Origin: Phycisphaerales bacterium
Lineage (GTDB): Bacteria; Planctomycetota; Phycisphaerae; UBA1845; UTPLA1
Direction of reading: 5' to 3'
DNA: 64,000 nucleotides
NCBI GenBank assembly: GCA_022360095.1
Contig: JAKSDK010001037.1
Coordinates: forward strand, 1-64,000
Positions 52,505 to 61,009 of the stretch are shown one piece after another (positions within the stretch are counted from its first letter, which is position 1; each line of letters opens with the position of its first letter). Both the position numbers and the translations under genes were made by a program. The notes under the pieces were generated by a model. It ran no database searches, was not told where the DNA came from, and saw nothing but the letters and a program-made list of their open reading frames with translations.

Positions 52505-53878
52505 TCAGATCAATTGGATTTGCACGACCTCGGCCGGGGCGTGGAGCCTCAGCGGAAACCAGTTGCCCACGCCGCTGTTTACGAAGAGCGTGCTGTCCGA
52601 TTCGGTGTAGAAGCCGCGAACGTAGCGGAACAGCAGGCGGCCGGCTCCGATTTTCAGATTGGAGTCCGGGGGTGTCAGCATAAGTTGGCCGCCATGGGTG
52701 TGACCGGAGAGCGTGAGCGGCACCATGTGCTCGGCAAGTTGATCGAACGTGTGTGGATGATGGGCCAGAGCAATGACGGGGCCGTCCCGTTCGGCGTCAT
52801 AATCCTTGAGTGTTCTTCGAACGTTTTCGAGGGGGCCACCGTAGCGGTTCGTCGGCGAATCGGGGCGAGCATAATCAAGTCCGGCGATGGTGAGGCGTTC
52901 ACCGCCGATTTCCAGTGATCGTCTCTGATTGATCAACAGCGGGAGAGATTGCCGGTAGTATTTGATAAAATCACTACGATTGTCAATTTCATCGTGATTG
53001 CCGATGCAGTTGAAAAGGCCGTAGCGTTGTTCCATTCTGCGAAAGGCTTCGACGGCCGGAGGCAGCATGTCATTGGAGACGTCGACGATATCGCCGGTTG
53101 CGAGAATAAGATCGCTCTTCAGATCGTTCACGACGTCCACCAGGCGGCGAAGCATGTAAGGGCGGTAGTGCCGGCCGACGTGCAGATCGCTAATGTGCGT
53201 GATTGTTAGTCCGCGGAGTCGATCCGGCAACCAAGGTGCCTTGAGGGGCAAACGTCGTACGAGCAGTTTGTGCTCCTGCGTACGTGCCGTGACCGTGGCA
53301 CCGCCGAGCAGGGCCACGGGCACGCTTGCGGCGGCCGTATGAAGCCATGCTCGGCGCTTCGGGTTGGCGACGGAACCCGTTTTTTCAGGGTCTTCCGCAG
53401 GTTGAATGAACCGTCGTTGAAGTGCGAGTAGGCCCAGCGCAATAAGTCGGATCGAGGCAAGAATGGGCATGAGCGTCACGAGGCTCAAGTGCCATATCGT
53501 GACAGCGGCTGCGTACCAGGTTGGGGCCGTGACGAGAAAGTCGGGCATGCGACCCGCGATCAGCATATAGACAATCGGCGCATTCAACGCGACGCTGAAC
53601 GTGGCGATCGAAAGCCGAGAGAGCATCGTTTGTCTTGCGGAAAGGATGTGTCGGGCCAACCGACGATCGGCGGTCGCCCACCACAGTGCGTTGAAGAGCA
53701 GGATCAGCGACACGACCAATCGAAAACCGACGGCACGAGGCGCGGGAAAAAATTGGGAGAGCCAAAAACCGTAGATCACGATCAACGCGATGGCGATCAG
53801 CGTTGACCAACCGAAAATGCGATAGGTTCGATCGGACGGCAGGCGGTCTTCGAGGTTGGGTATCGGAGATTTTTTCAT
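52505..53878 (-). CDS. Membrane-anchored metallophosphoesterase
   Basis: 457 residues. Four or five hydrophobic segments fill the first 160 residues, then a Tat-like RRAWLHTAAASVPVALLGG stretch, then a calcineurin-like phosphoesterase: ISDLHVGRHY, ATGDIVD, IGNHDE, LAHHPHTF and SGHTHGGQ, the two-metal site of the YkuE branch. This branch acts on phosphodiesters of membrane or nucleotide substrates; the actual substrate is unknown. The start is ATG 53878; a better ribosome site GGAGG lies 24 bases upstream. Confidence 0.88.
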   Translation of the reverse strand: MKKSPIPNLEDRLPSDRTYRIFGWSTLIAIALIVIYGFWLSQFFPAPRAVGFRLVVSLILLFNALWWATADRRLARHILSARQTMLSRLSIATFSVALNAPIVYMLIAGRMPDFLVTAPTWYAAAVTIWHLSLVTLMPILASIRLIALGLLALQRRFIQPAEDPEKTGSVANPKRRAWLHTAAASVPVALLGGATVTARTQEHKLLVRRLPLKAPWLPDRLRGLTITHISDLHVGRHYRPYMLRRLVDVVNDLKSDLILATGDIVDVSNDMLPPAVEAFRRMEQRYGLFNCIGNHDEIDNRSDFIKYYRQSLPLLINQRRSLEIGGERLTIAGLDYARPDSPTNRYGGPLENVRRTLKDYDAERDGPVIALAHHPHTFDQLAEHMVPLTLSGHTHGGQLMLTPPDSNLKIGAGRLLFRYVRGFYTESDSTLFVNSGVGNWFPLRLHAPAEVVQIQLI

Positions 53879-53936
53879 GGCAATTCAACGCGTTTCGGCA
53901 ACCTCCATTACGATAGTCCACAAATCGGTTTGACGC

Positions 53937-54080
53937 TTAGAGATTCACGGCTTGTTGTTTTCGTGACGGAGCCCGATCGACGCGAATGAACTCAGCGACC
54001 GTCGCCTTTTTGAGGTATTTTCGTAACTCTTTTATTTTCATTAGGTAACGCCATTTTCGATCACTTGGTGAAGCGCTCAT
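53937..54080 (-). CDS. Small basic protein of unknown function
   Basis: 47 residues (MSASPSDRKWRYLMKIKELR...), very rich in Lys and Arg, no membrane segment. ATG 54080 is preceded by AGGA at 7 bases, which supports translation; the longer open frame upstream to 54248 is not convincing. It lies between the metallophosphoesterase (minus) and the KAS III-like gene (plus). Nothing else is known, and it may be a chance frame. Confidence 0.35.
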   Translation of the reverse strand: MSASPSDRKWRYLMKIKELRKYLKKATVAEFIRVDRAPSRKQQAVNL

Positions 54081-54307
54081 GTTGCCATCCTCATCAGGCG
54101 GGGTATGATTTCCGCGCGGGGTTGCAAAGCTGTAGGGTGTGTTTCGATGCACCTGGATAAAGTGCGACTCTGGACGATGGTGAATGAGATTTGCTATGAT
54201 ACCCGGCTTCGTATCCGGCAGACGATGGCGTCCCGGAGCGGTTTGCATTATGAAGCGTGTTCGTCTAGGACCGCGAACATGACGATAAAGATATAATTGG
54301 GAGTCCT

Positions 54308-55423
54308 ATGTCGTTAATACCTGTTAGAATCGCCGGCACGGGTAGTTTTCTTCCCGGCCCTTCTATTCCAAACGACCGAGTTGAGGCTGTGCTGGGTCCG
54401 TTGGACAATGCTCCGCCGAAGATCAAAAGCTTCGTCGGCAACCTCGGCCAAAAGATGCTCGATCGGGGCGGTGTTCACACCCGGCACTTTGCGGTTGATC
54501 CCGAAACCGGTGATATGACATACAATTTCAGCACGATGGCTGAGCAGGCTGCTCGCCGCGCGTTGGAGATGGCCGGGATCGAACCTCAGCAACTGGAATT
54601 GGTCATCATCTCCTGTCCATCGTACGACCACAGCACTCCACCGACGAGCGCGTTGTTGCAGGAGCGGTTGGGTGTTCAGAACTGCGCAGAGATGGAGGTG
54701 CACTCCAACTGCACGGGCGTCGGCAAGAGCGTTCAGATCGCATACGATGCGATTCGCACCGGCCGATACCAGACGGCTTTGATTGCCTACAGCCAGTTGT
54801 CGTCGATTTATCTGCGAAGTTGCTATTTTAACCAGCCCAAGATGGACAAGGTTCACGCGGCTCTGCGTTGGATTCTCGCCGACGGCGCCGGCGCCTTGGT
54901 GCTGCAGGCGTCTCCGAACGGTGATACCAGCCATCAGATTGTCGATACCTTCGTCGAATCTGTCGGTGCAGGTCGCCCGGCCGGCATGACGGCGGGAGGG
55001 GCTGCAGCAGACTTGATGAAGGCATCGAGTCAGATTCCTGAACTTTATGAGGATGGGAATCATCATCTTTGGCAGGATTTCACGGCTGTGAATGACAACG
55101 CGGCGCCCTTGCTGTTGCAGGGATTGGTGAACTTCACAACCAGGCTCAAAATCGATCCCGCCACGGTGGATCACTATGTGGTCTCGATTCCGACGACTCA
55201 GCTTTATGAAGATCACATCCCCGCTTTTCTTGACCGTCTTGGCATCACCCGTGACAAGATCAAGTTCCGGAGTGACAAGATCGGTTACTGTGGCGGGGCG
55301 GCGACGGTCTTGCATCTCGATGAAATGGTCCGAAACGGTGAAATTAAGTCGGGTGAGTTGGCCATCGTTCACGCGGTCGAGTCAAGCAAGTGGATGACGG
55401 CTGGCTTTGCAGTGAGATGGTAG
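54308..55423 (+). CDS. Divergent beta-ketoacyl-ACP synthase III-like protein
   Basis: 371 residues, thiolase fold. The nucleophile is present: C135 in HSNCTGVGKSVQIAYDAI (FabH has AACSGF), and the DGAGALVLQA strand near 192 is kept. By eye the other two triad positions differ: where FabH has PHQ (His) this has SIPTTQ near residue 294, and where FabH has GNTSAA (Asn) this has GYCGGA near 326. It may therefore condense or transfer acyl groups without decarboxylating malonyl, as some KAS III-like enzymes of secondary and hydrocarbon pathways do. An ICMT-like gene overlaps its end and an SDR follows, so it is the first enzyme of a three-gene unit, distinct from fabH at 9131. Confidence 0.88.
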   Translation: MSLIPVRIAGTGSFLPGPSIPNDRVEAVLGPLDNAPPKIKSFVGNLGQKMLDRGGVHTRHFAVDPETGDMTYNFSTMAEQAARRALEMAGIEPQQLELVIISCPSYDHSTPPTSALLQERLGVQNCAEMEVHSNCTGVGKSVQIAYDAIRTGRYQTALIAYSQLSSIYLRSCYFNQPKMDKVHAALRWILADGAGALVLQASPNGDTSHQIVDTFVESVGAGRPAGMTAGGAAADLMKASSQIPELYEDGNHHLWQDFTAVNDNAAPLLLQGLVNFTTRLKIDPATVDHYVVSIPTTQLYEDHIPAFLDRLGITRDKIKFRSDKIGYCGGAATVLHLDEMVRNGEIKSGELAIVHAVESSKWMTAGFAVRW

Positions 55424-55983
55424 ATCGTCAGCTGCCCGCGTCTCGTCCCAAAGAAAAGCCGTTCGCATTCCGTAGTACGATCTACACGATCGCCTTTCTG
55501 TTAGCCATACTCGGCGTTTTGCCGTCGATCTTTTTCCTGGTCGACCATTGGTTGTCTTCGTCTGCTGAGACTGTTGCAACCATCTGGTTCTTTTGGGAGG
55601 GCTTTCGCTCACTGGTCGGTATCGGTGTTTTCACCATTGGCCTGGGGGCCTATGTGTTTTGCTCCGTATGGCTTATCTTTTTCGGCCGCGGCCCCCATGT
55701 CGAGTTCGATCCGCCGAAGGTCTTTGTGGCCACCGGCCCTTACCAGTGGGTTCGTAACCCGGTCGTCATCACGCTGATCACGACCGTTCTCGGCGAGGCC
55801 ATCTACTTCGGCTCAGTCGGTATTTTGCTATTGGTCCTTCTGGGGTTTCCGTTTGCTCATTATCAAGTCACTCGCATCGAGGAACCACGCCTTCGCGAAC
55901 GGTTCGGTCAGAGTTACATCGACTATTGTGGGCGCGTATCGCGCTGGATACCCAAGCCGCCGCGTGGCGATTCAGGTGATTGA
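55417..55983 (+). CDS. ICMT/PEMT-like membrane methyltransferase
   Basis: 188 residues, about five membrane helices. The C-terminal part shows GPYQWVRNPVVITLITTVLGEA and IEEPRLRERFGQSYIDYCGRVSRWIP, the SAM-binding pattern of the isoprenylcysteine carboxyl methyltransferase/phospholipid N-methyltransferase family. It would methylate a membrane-bound lipid or a carboxyl group at the membrane surface. ATG 55417 overlaps the last codons of the KAS III-like gene; GTG 55390 is an alternative. The next gene starts 23 bases later. Confidence 0.82.
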   Translation: MVDRQLPASRPKEKPFAFRSTIYTIAFLLAILGVLPSIFFLVDHWLSSSAETVATIWFFWEGFRSLVGIGVFTIGLGAYVFCSVWLIFFGRGPHVEFDPPKVFVATGPYQWVRNPVVITLITTVLGEAIYFGSVGILLLVLLGFPFAHYQVTRIEEPRLRERFGQSYIDYCGRVSRWIPKPPRGDSGD

Positions 55984-56006
55984 CAAGCTTTTTGAATGGC
56001 TGATTG

Positions 56007-57023
56007 ATGATGAAGGCCCTCGTTACCGGTGGCACCGGCTTTGTAGGTGGTCATCTTATCCGTCAACTCCGTGAACAGGGCGATACGGTCCGCGCGCTCG
56101 TAAGGCCGACGAGCCATCGGTCCGTCCTGGAATCCCTGTCCGCAGAATCGGTCGTGGGGGATCTGGACGACCACGACTCGCTTCGTCGAGCCTGTGAAGG
56201 TTGTGACATCGTCTATCATTCCGCTGCCCGAGTGGAAATGGTCGGTACGGAAGAGGAATTTCATCGGACGACCGTCGCCGGCACGGAGCGGCTCCTTACC
56301 GCGGCCGCTCAGCAGGGGGTTAAGCGATTCGTTCACGTGAGTTCATGCGGTGTCTACCATCCCAAGATCTTTGCGACGGGGCGGGTCATCAACGAGTTCA
56401 CGCCGACGCCGGAGCCACCGGCCTGGTTTCCATACGGCCGCGCAAAACTTCTCGCCGAACACTCCGTTCGGGAACAATGCCCTCCTGAGATGGAATGGGT
56501 CATAATTCGTCTGGGCTACCTGTATGGACCGGGCAACCGCGCCATGCGTACGCATGTCGAGCCGGCGATGCGTGACAGCACGATGCATATCATCGGCGAT
56601 GGTCAGAATGAAATGGCTTTCGTTTATGTGTCGGATGCCGTCCGCGCCGTTGTGCTGGCCGGTCGATGCCTGGAGGCCGCCGGCAAGATTCTGATCGCCG
56701 GTTGCAACGAGTGGATTACTCAGCAGGAGTATTTCGACGCGATGGCGGATGGCTTCGGAATTCCCCGTATCAAGAAGAGGATGCCATATTCGATTGCCTT
56801 TTTCTTTGGTTGGTTGGGCGAATTGCTCATCCGCAGCGGTCCGCGCCGGACAGCATTGCGCCGAGCGGCGATTGCGCTCACAGGCCTGCCGCAACGTCTA
56901 CGTTGTGACTATACGCAAGAACTGCTGAATTGGCAGCCGGAAGTGGAGTTTCCGGAGGGGATTCGTGCCGCTTTCGATTGGTATCGTGAGGAATACGGAC
57001 GGCGTGAAAACGACAGCGGCTGA
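56007..57023 (+). CDS. Extended short-chain dehydrogenase/reductase
   Basis: 338 residues from ATG 56007. Cofactor motif VTGGTGFVGGHL at residues 6-17, DLDDHDSLRRACEGCDIVYHSAA near 55, SSCGVYHP near 115, active-site Y-G-R-A-K near 145, and a C-terminal GLPQRLRCDYTQELLNWQP. It resembles OleD-like/dihydroflavonol reductase-like SDRs, which act on 3-oxo or aldehyde groups, and so fits downstream of a ketosynthase. It ends inside a stem-loop that may terminate transcription. No oleB or oleC neighbour is present. Confidence 0.85.
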   Translation: MMKALVTGGTGFVGGHLIRQLREQGDTVRALVRPTSHRSVLESLSAESVVGDLDDHDSLRRACEGCDIVYHSAARVEMVGTEEEFHRTTVAGTERLLTAAAQQGVKRFVHVSSCGVYHPKIFATGRVINEFTPTPEPPAWFPYGRAKLLAEHSVREQCPPEMEWVIIRLGYLYGPGNRAMRTHVEPAMRDSTMHIIGDGQNEMAFVYVSDAVRAVVLAGRCLEAAGKILIAGCNEWITQQEYFDAMADGFGIPRIKKRMPYSIAFFFGWLGELLIRSGPRRTALRRAAIALTGLPQRLRCDYTQELLNWQPEVEFPEGIRAAFDWYREEYGRRENDSG

Positions 57024-57050
57024 GGCCCGCGAGTGCGAGTCCTCAGCCGC
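57016..57050. terminator. Possible terminator overlapping the SDR stop codon
   Basis: A perfect 10-bp stem GCGGCTGAGG/CCTCAGCCGC (57016-57025 with 57041-57050) contains the TGA stop of the SDR gene in its left arm and is followed by TGTTTC. It lies between convergent genes. The T run is weak, so the call is tentative. Confidence 0.45.
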
Positions 57051-57074
57051 CTGTTTCTCAATGTTCAATCCGTT

Positions 57075-59018
57075 CTATTTCGAGCGGACGCCTGAGGCCT
57101 TTGCTTTCGTTTTCGTCTTTGTTTTCTTCTTGTAGTTTTGCACCTCACGGGCATACCACTTGTCGCCGTCAAACGTTTCGTAGGAGGCGGACGACTGATA
57201 GAAATCGATTTTACCGGCGACAGGTCCAAGCTTGGCCAAAATCGGCGGTAGCCCGGTCATCACCATTTCCATGGCGGGCGGAGCGTCTTGCATCTGGCCC
57301 TGGAACATGGCGAACATGCCAAGACCCATCGAGATTCCATTGAGCGATTCTTCCAGCTCTTGAGCAAACTTGCTCTCGTCGGTAAACGAGATGGAAGTCA
57401 CCGCGCCGTCGGGGGATAGCGCTTCTTTTTTCCAGCGACTGCTTTGCTTGATGTTGGGATGGTCTCCCCCCGCCGTTTTCAGGCACATCTTCACGGCATT
57501 GGGTGAGGAGCCGATGATCAGGTAGCCTTCCGCGCAACCCAGGACTGGCGGTGTCATTCCCTGCATCATCATCATCGGCATCACCATGGGGTGTGAGATC
57601 TTCTTGAATTTACTCTTGGCTCCGACGTCAACGGGCTCGATGATGAGCGCATTTTCGTTTCCAAGCATCCCGTTGACGAATGTCAATAATCGATCAAGTT
57701 GCTGTTCGACTTTCTGCTGATCGGTGACTTTCGCCATGAGCGTCCAGTCTCCTTCCATGGTGGCAAACACCGTCGAACCGCCGAATAGACTCAGCACATC
57801 CTCCTTGATGTTCAGTTCCAGCTCTTTCTGCATCGCTTTGAAATGCCCGACATAGTTCTTGCCATCGGGCAGGTTTTTCTGAACGAAGTTTTCCACGTAG
57901 TCGTAAAGCTCCGCCAGGTTGATTCCGCTGGACACTCCGAAGTTCTCGGCTTCTTCCGGAATGAACTTCTCGAAATCTTTCGATGGGGCTCCGCTTGCGA
58001 GGATCTTGTAGATCGGCGAAGACTTTGCCCCGTCTCTTAGTGTCGTGACAGTGTCGCTGAAAACGCGGTGGTCTTCGGTCCATTCCACGGAGGCCACGTA
58101 ATCAACGATCGATAAGTCTTTGACCAGTGTTGCGATGGCTTTCGGTACGGAAGGCTGCTCGGCTGCCACGGGCTGCACAGGATTTTGGGCTGCGGCGGGT
58201 CGCTCATACATCGAGAAGACCGTGCGAACCATACTCAGAAGGCGTTCAACGTCAAAGTAGAACATGGTGTCTTCAGCCGGAGGCAATTGGGAAAACGCCT
58301 GCTTGAAACGTCGGGTTTCGGTCAGGCCCTTCTGTTTCGCCGAGCCCTTCAACAGCGCCAGAGACTCTTTCAGCATGGTGTCATCCCAAAAGCCGATGAG
58401 GATGACGTCATTCCAGAGCGCGACATTGATGCTGGCCCCGGGCCAATCACGAAAGCGGAGGCTCGTGATCGAAGCACCATCGTCCTTGCTCTCTGTTGTG
58501 GTCGCCGTGCCTTCGCCGGCGATGCTCTTCAGCGTCTCAGTGGCCACCTCGTCGAGAAGCGACTTGAGGACCGCGTAGTTAGCCTTGGCTTGCTCCTTGC
58601 CGGATCGGCCCATCAGGACGCCTGAGTATGGCGAGGGGCTTGTTAACTTGAGCCGGCCGGCATGGACGAATTCCTTTCCGAACAGGGCCCCCCAATCCAT
58701 TTTTTCCGACAGCTCGCACAGTCGCTCGGCGTTTTCTTCGAACAAATCCAGGCCTTCATCGGGGACGTTTTCCGAAATCAGGTCCCAGACATCGGTCAGG
58801 ACACCGCTTTCCATGAACGCTTTGGAAACCTCGGCCCAGTATTCATTCAGGAACGCGCGTTCCGGGTTTTGCCGTTCAACAACCGCAATAAACACGTCAG
58901 GCGGGATCGCCTTGGCCAGCGGGAATCGAGACAGGTCCGTCTCGGCGACGGCCGGGCGAGCGGTCAGACTCGTAAGGAGGATCGAGGCGACAAAGCTAAA
59001 GCTGACAAATCTGGTCAT
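57075..59018 (-). CDS. Secreted DUF3352-like protein of unknown function
   Basis: 647 residues with a signal peptide (FVSFSFVASILLTSLTARPAVAE). It resembles the DUF3352-type secreted proteins of planctomycetes, which have repeated alpha/beta halves (here ADMFYFDVERLLSMV-like and YLIIGSSPNAVKM segments). A Met-rich stretch (MVMPMMMMQGM near residue 485) is unusual. The C-terminus is basic (KKKTKTKTKAK). The pattern of long soluble secreted protein fits a surface or periplasmic role; no enzyme motif is seen. GGAG lies 9 bases before the ATG. Confidence 0.65.
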   Translation of the reverse strand: MTRFVSFSFVASILLTSLTARPAVAETDLSRFPLAKAIPPDVFIAVVERQNPERAFLNEYWAEVSKAFMESGVLTDVWDLISENVPDEGLDLFEENAERLCELSEKMDWGALFGKEFVHAGRLKLTSPSPYSGVLMGRSGKEQAKANYAVLKSLLDEVATETLKSIAGEGTATTTESKDDGASITSLRFRDWPGASINVALWNDVILIGFWDDTMLKESLALLKGSAKQKGLTETRRFKQAFSQLPPAEDTMFYFDVERLLSMVRTVFSMYERPAAAQNPVQPVAAEQPSVPKAIATLVKDLSIVDYVASVEWTEDHRVFSDTVTTLRDGAKSSPIYKILASGAPSKDFEKFIPEEAENFGVSSGINLAELYDYVENFVQKNLPDGKNYVGHFKAMQKELELNIKEDVLSLFGGSTVFATMEGDWTLMAKVTDQQKVEQQLDRLLTFVNGMLGNENALIIEPVDVGAKSKFKKISHPMVMPMMMMQGMTPPVLGCAEGYLIIGSSPNAVKMCLKTAGGDHPNIKQSSRWKKEALSPDGAVTSISFTDESKFAQELEESLNGISMGLGMFAMFQGQMQDAPPAMEMVMTGLPPILAKLGPVAGKIDFYQSSASYETFDGDKWYAREVQNYKKKTKTKTKAKASGVRSK

Positions 59019-59210
59019 TATTTGGACTCCAAAAGCGACCTACGAAACACATCACTGAAGTGAACTGAAAAACGAGCAGAAACACCGAATCTCACTTACT
59101 ATCTCGGTATTTCAGTCCGGCCTGATGAAAGAGGACATATCCGGGCTCAAGACCTCCTGAAACCCCATTTCCGGGTTACTGTGCCCCACATTTTTGGACA
59201 GGTGTTCCCC

Positions 59211-60053
59211 TCAGGGTTTGCACGCTTCGACGAAGATTCGCAACAGATCGGCCTCCGTGATGATCCCTGCAAGTTGCATGTCATCCATCACGGGCAAAGA
59301 CCCGAATTTGCGCTTCACCAAGACGTCTGCCACCTCCGCCAGCGTGGTGGTTGGATCCGTGGTGGCGACCTCTCGTGTCATGACGTCTCGCATCACCGTC
59401 TCGGACGCCGTTCCTGTTTCCTCGTCCGCTTCCATTTCCATCCCGCCCAGGACGCGCCGCATATCCCGATCGGACACAATGCCCGTCAATTGGCCGGCTT
59501 CCACGATGGGCAGATGTCGGATGCCTTTGGATTGCATGATCCGGACGGCATGGCGGAACGTGTCATCGGCTCTTAATGTGACCACGGGTCGGCTCATGTG
59601 ATCGCCTACTTTTTGCAGACGCCAGCCGGAGCGCCGTGCGATCGGTCGATCGTCAAGATAACATTTCAGAAAATCGGTCTCGGTCACGATTCCCGCGAGG
59701 CGGTCCTTATAGACCAGTGGCACGGCACGAATGCCTTCGTTGAGCATCAATTCGGCGGCCACCTCCAATGACGCATCGGCCGCTACGGTTCGGGCCGGAC
59801 TCGACATGATCTGTGAGATCTTTGTGGCCCCCACACGCGCGGGCCCTTCCGTGGAGGTGAAGCGTTGGTTGCTTGGCAGCATCGCCACCGCGGAAAGCAA
59901 ATCACGGTCCGATACCATACCGAGAATGGACCCGCGATCGACGACCGGCAAATGGCGAAACCCGTGTGCTTCCAGCAAGGCGATGGCCTGGTCGATCGAG
60001 TCTTCGGGTCGTACTTGAACAACCCGTGTGTCTCCGATTTCGATCAATTGCAT
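59211..60053 (-). CDS. Protein of four CBS domains
   Basis: 280 residues made entirely of four CBS motifs (two Bateman pairs), each ending in a GI/GM(V/I)(S/T)(D/E)xD segment: LGMVSDRDLL near 45, LAGIVTETDFL near 120, LTGIVSDRDMR near 190 and LAGIITEADLL near 265. CBS pairs bind adenosine nucleotides and control other proteins. With no catalytic domain, this is probably a separate energy sensor. It is divergent from the HAD gene. Confidence 0.9.
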   Translation of the reverse strand: MQLIEIGDTRVVQVRPEDSIDQAIALLEAHGFRHLPVVDRGSILGMVSDRDLLSAVAMLPSNQRFTSTEGPARVGATKISQIMSSPARTVAADASLEVAAELMLNEGIRAVPLVYKDRLAGIVTETDFLKCYLDDRPIARRSGWRLQKVGDHMSRPVVTLRADDTFRHAVRIMQSKGIRHLPIVEAGQLTGIVSDRDMRRVLGGMEMEADEETGTASETVMRDVMTREVATTDPTTTLAEVADVLVKRKFGSLPVMDDMQLAGIITEADLLRIFVEACKP

Positions 60054-60310
60054 CGCGCTAACTCCTCGGCGATAGAGGCGAGCGCCAAGTTTGACATGCC
60101 CGGGCGAAGCGGGGGCATGAATACGACATGCCTGACGACTTCCGCTCGTGCCGAACGAAGCCCAAGAAACTTATCGTCCGAGACTTTTCGTATTTGGGTC
60201 TTCGTCTCGGCGTCGGCAGCCTTCGTTAAGAATTATCATCATTTCCAAGCCTGGTTTTGTCAAGAATAACCATAATTTGAACAACCTTCAGCTCATAGTA
60301 CGATGCAGGC

Positions 60311-60994
60311 ATGAATCAAGCGATCATTTTCGATTTTGACGGAGTTATTGTTGAATCCGAGCCGTTGCACTATGAGGCCTTTCGCAGTGTGTTGCCGGAG
60401 TTCGGCATTCAGTTGACCCGCGAGTCCTACTATGCGCGATATGTCGGACTCGCTGATCGGGAGATCGTTCGGAGACTGCTGGCGGATCATGATCGACGTC
60501 TTACGCAAGACGAGACCGAAGGGCTGATGCGAAAAAAAAACACAGAGTATGAGCGACAAATCATGAAGGGAATCGATCCGTTGCCGGGCGTCGCCGAATT
60601 GATCAAACGGACGTCAAATCAACATCCGTTGGCCATTTGTAGCGGGTCGAAACGTCGGGAAATTTCGATGATCCTCGATCAGATCGGCTTGAGCGCATTT
60701 TTCTCCGTCATCGTGGCTTCCGATGATGTCTTGAGTTCCAAGCCCGACCCGGCAGGCTATTTGCTCGCGCTATCGCAGTTGCGTCGAGCCAAGCCGGACT
60801 TGACGGCGGAGAAATGCCTCGTCTTTGAAGACAGCGAGGCCGGCATCTCGGCGGCCAAAGCAGCGGGCATGAAGGTGATCGCGATCCGCAAGGACGACCT
60901 GGGTACGGATACGGCCTCAGCGGACGGAACGATCGCAAGCTTTCTTGAACTGGAGAACGTTGATTTGGCGTCGTTGGTGTCAGAGTCGGCGTGA
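60311..60994 (+). CDS. HAD-superfamily sugar-phosphate phosphatase/mutase-like protein
   Basis: 227 residues with the HAD subclass I core: nucleophile motif DFDGVIVESEP at residues 8-18, ICSGSKRREI (motif II) near 108, KPDPAGYLLALSQL (motif III Lys) near 143 and FEDSEAGISAAKAAGM (motif IV). This is the beta-phosphoglucomutase/phosphatase branch; the substrate is a small phosphorylated sugar or nucleotide. It contains an A9 tract near 60530, a possible slippage site. It is convergent with the next minus-strand gene. Confidence 0.88.
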   Translation: MNQAIIFDFDGVIVESEPLHYEAFRSVLPEFGIQLTRESYYARYVGLADREIVRRLLADHDRRLTQDETEGLMRKKNTEYERQIMKGIDPLPGVAELIKRTSNQHPLAICSGSKRREISMILDQIGLSAFFSVIVASDDVLSSKPDPAGYLLALSQLRRAKPDLTAEKCLVFEDSEAGISAAKAAGMKVIAIRKDDLGTDTASADGTIASFLELENVDLASLVSESA

Positions 60995-61009
60995 TGGGTT
61001 CGTTTCGCA

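Noticed and set aside
54314..55372. Minus-strand frame of 352 residues opposite the KAS III-like gene
   Set aside because: The plus-strand product has conserved KAS III motifs; the antisense frame has a low-complexity Arg/Gly-rich composition.
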